64,000 nucleotides of DNA from Cokeromyces recurvatus. Taxonomy: Eukaryota > Mucoromycota > Mucoromycetes > Mucorales > Mucoraceae. Below, one piece after another: positions 59,371 to 64,000 of the stretch; the stretch's first letter is position 1, and each line of letters opens with the position of its first letter. The stretch lies in assembly GCF_025118155.1 (NCBI RefSeq), contig NW_026251393.1, positions 310,001 to 374,000 on the forward strand, written 5' to 3'. Below the pieces are notes generated by a model, which saw only the letters and a program-made list of their open reading frames with translations, was not told where the DNA came from and did no database searches. The position numbers were made by a program, and so were the translations under genes.

Positions 59371-59810
59371 TTAACGACGTCTACGATGATTATTATTTTG
59401 TACTGGTGCCTGTTGACCACTGAAATGAGCAATTAGGCTGTCTTTGATCCAGTCCTTATCGCGTGGCTGATACATCTAAAAAATTATGCTTTAATACATG
59501 TGCCATTCTATTTGTATATACACATATTTTTTTGAATAACTTACAAACACTTTTGGATCATATACAAGTCCTACAAATTCTTTATATGAATCTATGAATT
59601 TGAAAAGGTCTTCAGCTCTATTAAAAGGGAACATTGGTAAACCATCACAAACTAGCATAATCCCGTTTACTTATATACCTATATTGTACTTCGCCTGCAT
59701 AAGGATTCTCTTTAGCAAGTTGAGCTTCATATAATCCAGCAATGTCTAATCCCATTAACATCCATTTAGAAAAAAAGAGTCCCTTTTTTTTCTCAATGAA
59801 CTCCTTTCTT
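59371..59810 (-). pseudogene. Unrecognised gene relic, frame broken
   Basis: Protein-like sequence on the minus strand in two frames. About 59810-59675 reads EKKKGLFFSKWMLMGLDIAG then EAQLAKENPYAGEVQYRYI. About 59673-59545 reads NGIMLVCDGLPMFPFNRAED then FKFIDSYKEFVGLVYDPKVF, with a donor GTAAG. A last exon 59475-59371 reads MYQPRDKDWIKDSLIAHFSG and ends RRRR-stop. The first two pieces abut with a one-frame change near 59675-59685 and no workable intron, so the gene looks broken there unless the assembly has an indel. Further upstream short pieces (59820-60030) are uncertain. No family recognised. Confidence 0.4.
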
Positions 59811-61751
59811 TAGAGTTTTATACTTACGATCCATTGCATCGCTTTCATTTTGAAAATCGCTGTTAAAATCGAAGCCAGCTTAGCATTTAGACTAAATTAA
59901 TATTCCATTTTTCTTACTTACTAATAAGTTCGAGAACTATAGACTTAAATGAGATTAATATAAAATGTACGTCAAAAAAATAAACATTGCTACCTTTGGT
60001 TTGAATGTTGTTGTAATAAAAGAATTGTATGATTTCCCTAACATGTTAAAAAGAAAAAAAAAAGACAGGTCAGCTTTTTATTAACTTTTCAGAAAAAAAC
60101 GATCTCTTGGAATTGTTACGTTGATTGTTGCTATTTTTTACCATTATTTAATTTACCAGCAGTAAGTTGTTTAACAAGTAAAGATTTCAAACAAACAAAC
60201 AAAAAAAAAAAAAAAGAATGTTAAGGAATGTAGAAGGTTTGGGAAGGCGTGACTTTTTTTGGTTTTATTGAATTTCCCACAAAAAAAAGGTTTAGTGGAG
60301 TCTTTACTATTTGAATCAGCTAAATTTATGGCTTAACTCTATTATCAACTTAATAAATAGCATGATAATATAAGCCTCTCTCCTTACTCAGCATCATGTA
60401 ATATATGAATCGTAATAGGTTTAAGTCTAAAGAATTAATGAGAATAGTAATAAAGTCCCTTTTTTTATTCAAACGGAATATAATATTTGGTAGAAAATAC
60501 TTTAAGCCTATTAAATGAGAACAAAAAAAAAAGGTGCATGATAAAAGCTTAAATTCGATATTATTTTATGAAAGAAATATATGTTCATATCATAAAAATA
60601 ATCTGAAGTAATTCGTGATATTATTTATATCTAATAGTCTTTTATAAAGGTTTTGAAATATACAACAAAACAGTAGAGTCATGATATCAGTTGGTATTTT
60701 AGGAATTTTAGTCATATTTGATATTTAACTTATTATAAAAATTAATGATATTTATTGGTATTCATGTGAGTTTATAGTCAATCTTATACGACTCAAGAAT
60801 CTTACCTTCTTTTATAATTCCTAAATTACTATGGTATATTCTCTTTCTATTTTTATGTAATATGTTTTCTTTGAATCAGAATAGAAGATAAAACCTTCAA
60901 AATAAACTTGATTTTTCTTATCAGGTTTACAGAATGAACTGTTAAACTATTTAGTCAAGGATTATTTTTTCTTTATTGCAGATGAATATGTCATAGAGTG
61001 ACAAATAACAAAATTTTGATAATAGAAATCTAATAAATAGTGGTACTTTAGTGCTTGATCTATTTATTATAACACTATTTACCAGTTTATATATAATTAC
61101 ATACTATTGCTCAGTATGCTGCTCATAACGTACTTCAAATAATAAGGAGTATAATAAACTTCTAGGAGACAGTTTAAAGCCCTCTAATGTACAACTATAA
61201 ATAATAAAAATGTTATTAGTAATAAGCACTAGGTTCATTTCCTTTATAATACAAGTTATTTAACGTGATCATTATAGACAGTATAATATTTTTTTTGCTT
61301 TTTACGCACATTATAAATAGCTTATGGTGACGTAAAAGGACTACAATCACTCAATAAGTATAAAATACGCATAGGTGGTGTGAATGTACAAAAAAATATA
61401 AAATATATCATAATAGCTTCTATTATCATCTAATTAGTAGATATTCAAATAATTATTGAGGGTTTACATTTATATAGAACACGAAAACGCCTCCTACTTA
61501 TTATTACAGTGTCGTATCTGGCCCTGAAGGAATAATAATATTTATATAAGACAATTTAATTACCTGTATTTATTATATAAGCAAATATAATATTGAAATA
61601 TTGTTTCCATCAAATAAAAGAATAAAGTTCTACATAACTAATGCTTTTAATAGACTTCTAAAACTCAAATTAAAGATTATAGCATCAGTTGTATAGAACT
61701 GATCAAATTAATAAAAATAATAAAATCTATAATTTAGTCTATTTAAAATAG
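59811..61751. other. Non-coding AT-rich region
   Basis: Almost devoid of reading frames longer than 60 codons; few long homopolymers compared with the rest of the window. No repeats or coding signal recognised. Confidence 0.55.
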
Positions 61752-61756
61752 AAAAA
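61752..61756 (-). terminator. Pol III terminator of tRNA-Met
   Basis: Five T on the minus strand, seven bases past the 3' end of the tRNA gene, the usual RNA polymerase III stop. Confidence 0.7.
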
Positions 61757-61762
61757 GAAAGC

Positions 61763-61835
61763 TGCTCCCTGCCAGGATCGAACTGGCGACCTTCAGATTA
61801 TGAGACTGACGCTCTACCAACTGAGCCAAGGAAGC
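61763..61835 (-). tRNA. tRNA-Met (CAT), elongator type
   Basis: 73-nt cloverleaf without intron. Acceptor GCTTCCT pairs with AGGGAGC, with discriminator A. The D arm is GCTC-AGTTGGTA-GAGC, the anticodon loop CTCATAA gives anticodon CAT, and the T arm is GCCAG-TTCGATC-CTGGC. Box A (TGGCTCAGTTGG) and box B (GGTTCGA-like AGTTCGATCC) are present. The sequence around GAGCGTCAGTCTCATAATCT closely follows yeast elongator tRNA-Met; initiator features (A1-U72, three G-C pairs by the loop) are absent. Confidence 0.97.
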
Positions 61836-62951
61836 TTCTTGTTTTTTGAAGAATAAAAAATACTACACAATTCATGCCTAAAAATTTAGCAGTCACACAT
61901 TATGTGACGTCATCTTTTAGCTGTTTGGATTTGATGATTATAAATTTTGATTTTTCATTCACCTTTATAAAAGGGAGCCTTTATTTCGGTAATAAAATTA
62001 ATTGCGTAGCATGAGTACTTCAAATTGCAGCTGTTGCAATTTAGAAAGAGAATTAATCACTATTGTCGATTGAAGAACCTAGATTACGGAATCATTGTAT
62101 AACCTTGTGTTTTGTTCGCTTCACTAGAGGATTGTTTGAGCTGAGTCTTCTTTTGTTGTTAAGCTTTGATGGTACATATGGTAAAGGGCTTTCTATAATA
62201 GGAACAGTTGTGTTACTGACACCATCAGATTTTTTGGAATTGATATAAAAATAAACTCAATTGCATTGATAACTAATAACAATTATCTTTTTATCTTGCA
62301 ACTTGTTTTTTATATCTTCGTATTTGTAAATCCAAGCAATTCTTATGTATTCTAATTTAGATTAGTTGCTTAAAATACCTTCAGATATCATATATGATTT
62401 TTATCTGTCAGTTTATTTCAACGTAACTGTTAAAAATTAATTCCTTGATCATGTTTAAATTAGTTATATTATTCCCTTTGATTCCTTCTTATTAGAAAGT
62501 CTATCATGTAAATAAAGTTTAGATCAAAAAGTTAAATTAATATAAACTTACAGATTTTAATAATATGAAGTCATAAATATTAATCACTGAGTACATTTAT
62601 CAATGTAACAAATTATTGTGAATCATTATTCTCTTAATAAGTGTAAAATCAAAATGACAAATTGTATTACAATTAGTAAATAAATCAAAAGCTTTCATAA
62701 ACTGATTTCCTCAGCAAGTTGGTTTATTAACTTATTGTTATTCTTCTCTTTTCTTGAATTATATTATTCATTTACATTTTAAAAAATTATTAATTTTTGT
62801 TCCAAAAAAAAAAAAAAATTAGCTCTTCTGCATCTTATCTTTTAGATCATAAAATGTTTGCCTCCAATGAAAAGATTTTACCCTCTACAGTAAAAATCCT
62901 TTTTTCTTTTCTTTTCGTTTTTTTTTATTTTTTTATTTTTTTAAAATTAAT
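61836..62951. other. Non-coding AT-rich region
   Basis: Upstream of tRNA-Met and of the poly(A) polymerase gene. One 61-codon plus-strand frame at 62063-62248 shows no domain. TATA-like and pyrimidine tract (62900-62940) just before the gene start. Confidence 0.5.
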
Positions 62952-64000
62952 ATGAATGTGCCATGGAGTAATAGCGAAACATTGCAAACAGAGGATGGGT
63001 TAACTAGGTAAACTCTTTTATCTTTTTCTTTTAAACTACTGTATTTTGTATTATTAACACAGCTGTACAATATGTGAATAGGTTATCAAAAGAAATACTA
63101 GATTTTGAAAGATATATTAGTCCTACAAAGAATGAAAAATTAAACAGAGACACTCTTTTTTATTCAGTGACACGATCAATCGATTCACTTTGGCCAAATA
63201 CCAAGATTAATGCTTTTGGATCATATGTTACTGGATTACAATTTCCTTCAAGGTATACACTCTATTTTATCTTATTCCTAACTCTTCCCCTCCCAACTCT
63301 TTTTTTTTTCCTGTAAATAATACTAAATATATTTACTATATTTAGTGATGTTGACATCAACATTAATTTTGAAGTATTACCTAGAAACACTAAATCCGAT
63401 GCTTTGAAGCTCATTCGCAGAAAATTAGCTGCTGAAGGTATTTTTGAAAATAGAAGGATGAAAGTGGTAGCCAATGCAAAGGTACCAGTGCTTATGGCTA
63501 CAGATAACAACGCTATTTCTATGGACATTACCATACAAAATGATTGTTTGAGCTCACACAGAACAACCGTTTGGATAATAGAGTATCCTGCATTAAAACC
63601 TTTGTTTATGGTATTGAAGCAATCAATATCTGCTTATCGTGTTTCAAATTTACCAGCATTTGAACCATTGTCTGCTAAAACTGCAGGATTGGCTAGTTAT
63701 TCTCTCATTTGTTTGATTGTTAGTTATCTTCAAGTAAGTAAGAAAACAAAATAAAGAGTTTTGATGTTTTATAATAATCCATTTCATTTCATTTCTTTAA
63801 TAGTTGCAAGTAGATCCCAATCTTAGTTCGTCAGATGCAAATTATTATGGCATTCTATTGATGGGATTTTTAGATTTTTATTCTAATTTTAAAAACGAGG
63901 AACAAGCAATCAGTCTAACGAATGGAGGTTCTTATTTAACAGGCGATAACTGTCCTATTCGATTTGAACCAAAAAATGGAAAGTTGTTTATTGTTGATCC
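62952..64000 (+). CDS. Non-canonical poly(A) polymerase, Trf4/PAPD5 type, 5' part
   Basis: Nucleotidyltransferase that adds short A tails to nuclear RNAs for exosome decay (TRAMP complex) or related tailing. Exons in the window: 62952-63007, 63082-63252, 63346-63732, 63804-64000 (continues past the end). The NTase motif is INAFGSYVTGLQFPSSDVDI with the catalytic SDVDI Asp pair, and a third carboxylate is in NAISMDITIQND. YPALKPLFMVLKQSISAYRV and TAGLASYSLICLIVSYLQ match the central domain of the family. About 270 residues are seen of an expected 500-600. A Cid1/Cid14 relative is possible; the TRF4-like SLWPNTKINAFGS favours Trf4/5. Confidence 0.92.

Noticed and set aside
1..64000. CRISPR arrays, bacterial operons, prophage
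   Set aside because: No spaced direct repeats of CRISPR type; introns throughout show a eukaryotic nuclear genome.

Overview
The window is nuclear DNA of a filamentous fungus, most likely an early-diverging one of the Mucorales/Mucoromycota type. The reasons are: very AT-rich intergenic DNA full of long A/T homopolymers, genes cut by many short introns (about 50-110 nt, mostly GTAAG/GTATG...TAG), intron-poor housekeeping genes, and a gene set (Frizzled-like receptor, Rrm4-like RNA carrier, CENP-T, GGA, DSC-complex subunit, antizyme, ACR3) that fits a basal fungus. The species cannot be named from sequence alone. Exon models were built by hand from splice sites and reading-frame continuity. 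Almost all close to an exact multiple of three; the antizyme gene does not, and that is the main point of interest.

Layout. 1-4.6 kb: 3' half of a protein O-mannosyltransferase, then a seven-TM Frizzled/Smoothened-like receptor. 5-6.9 kb: divergent ribosomal protein genes uS4 and eL21. 7.2-11.3 kb: a LETM1-domain mitochondrial protein, a CENP-T-like kinetochore protein and a small unknown. 13.1-17.5 kb: methylmalonate-semialdehyde dehydrogenase and a GGA clathrin adaptor. 17.9-20.4 kb: a Dsc3-like ubiquitin-ligase subunit, polyprenol reductase and mitochondrial uS19. 20.6-22.6 kb: a head-to-head arsenic pair (ArsC-type reductase and ACR3 efflux pump). 22.9-24.8 kb: a secreted Kre9-like protein and an ornithine decarboxylase antizyme. 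25.5-26.9 kb: a degenerate inverted repeat. 27-29.7 kb: medium-chain-type acyl-CoA dehydrogenase and a SAM methyltransferase. 32.3-39.7 kb: TAM41, an unknown, a Coq11-like SDR and valyl-tRNA synthetase. 40.3-46.2 kb: a WDR6/Rtt10-like WD protein, mitochondrial bL36 and a zinc-finger protein. 47-52.8 kb: a small secreted protein, 6-phosphogluconolactonase, an SR splicing factor with micro-exons, and trimethyllysine dioxygenase. 53.6-58 kb: a decayed class-3 lipase and a three-RRM plus MLLE protein of Rrm4 design. 58-63 kb: gene-poor DNA with a gene relic and one tRNA-Met. The window ends inside a Trf4/PAPD5-type poly(A) polymerase.

Themes. Several genes feed mitochondria (TAM41, Coq11-like, uS19m, bL36m, LETM1, MMSDH, acyl-CoA dehydrogenase, trimethyllysine dioxygenase for carnitine). 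Others serve glycosylation (PMT, polyprenol reductase) and translation (uS4, eL21, ValRS, WDR6, tRNA-Met). The only evident functional cluster is the arsenic pair.
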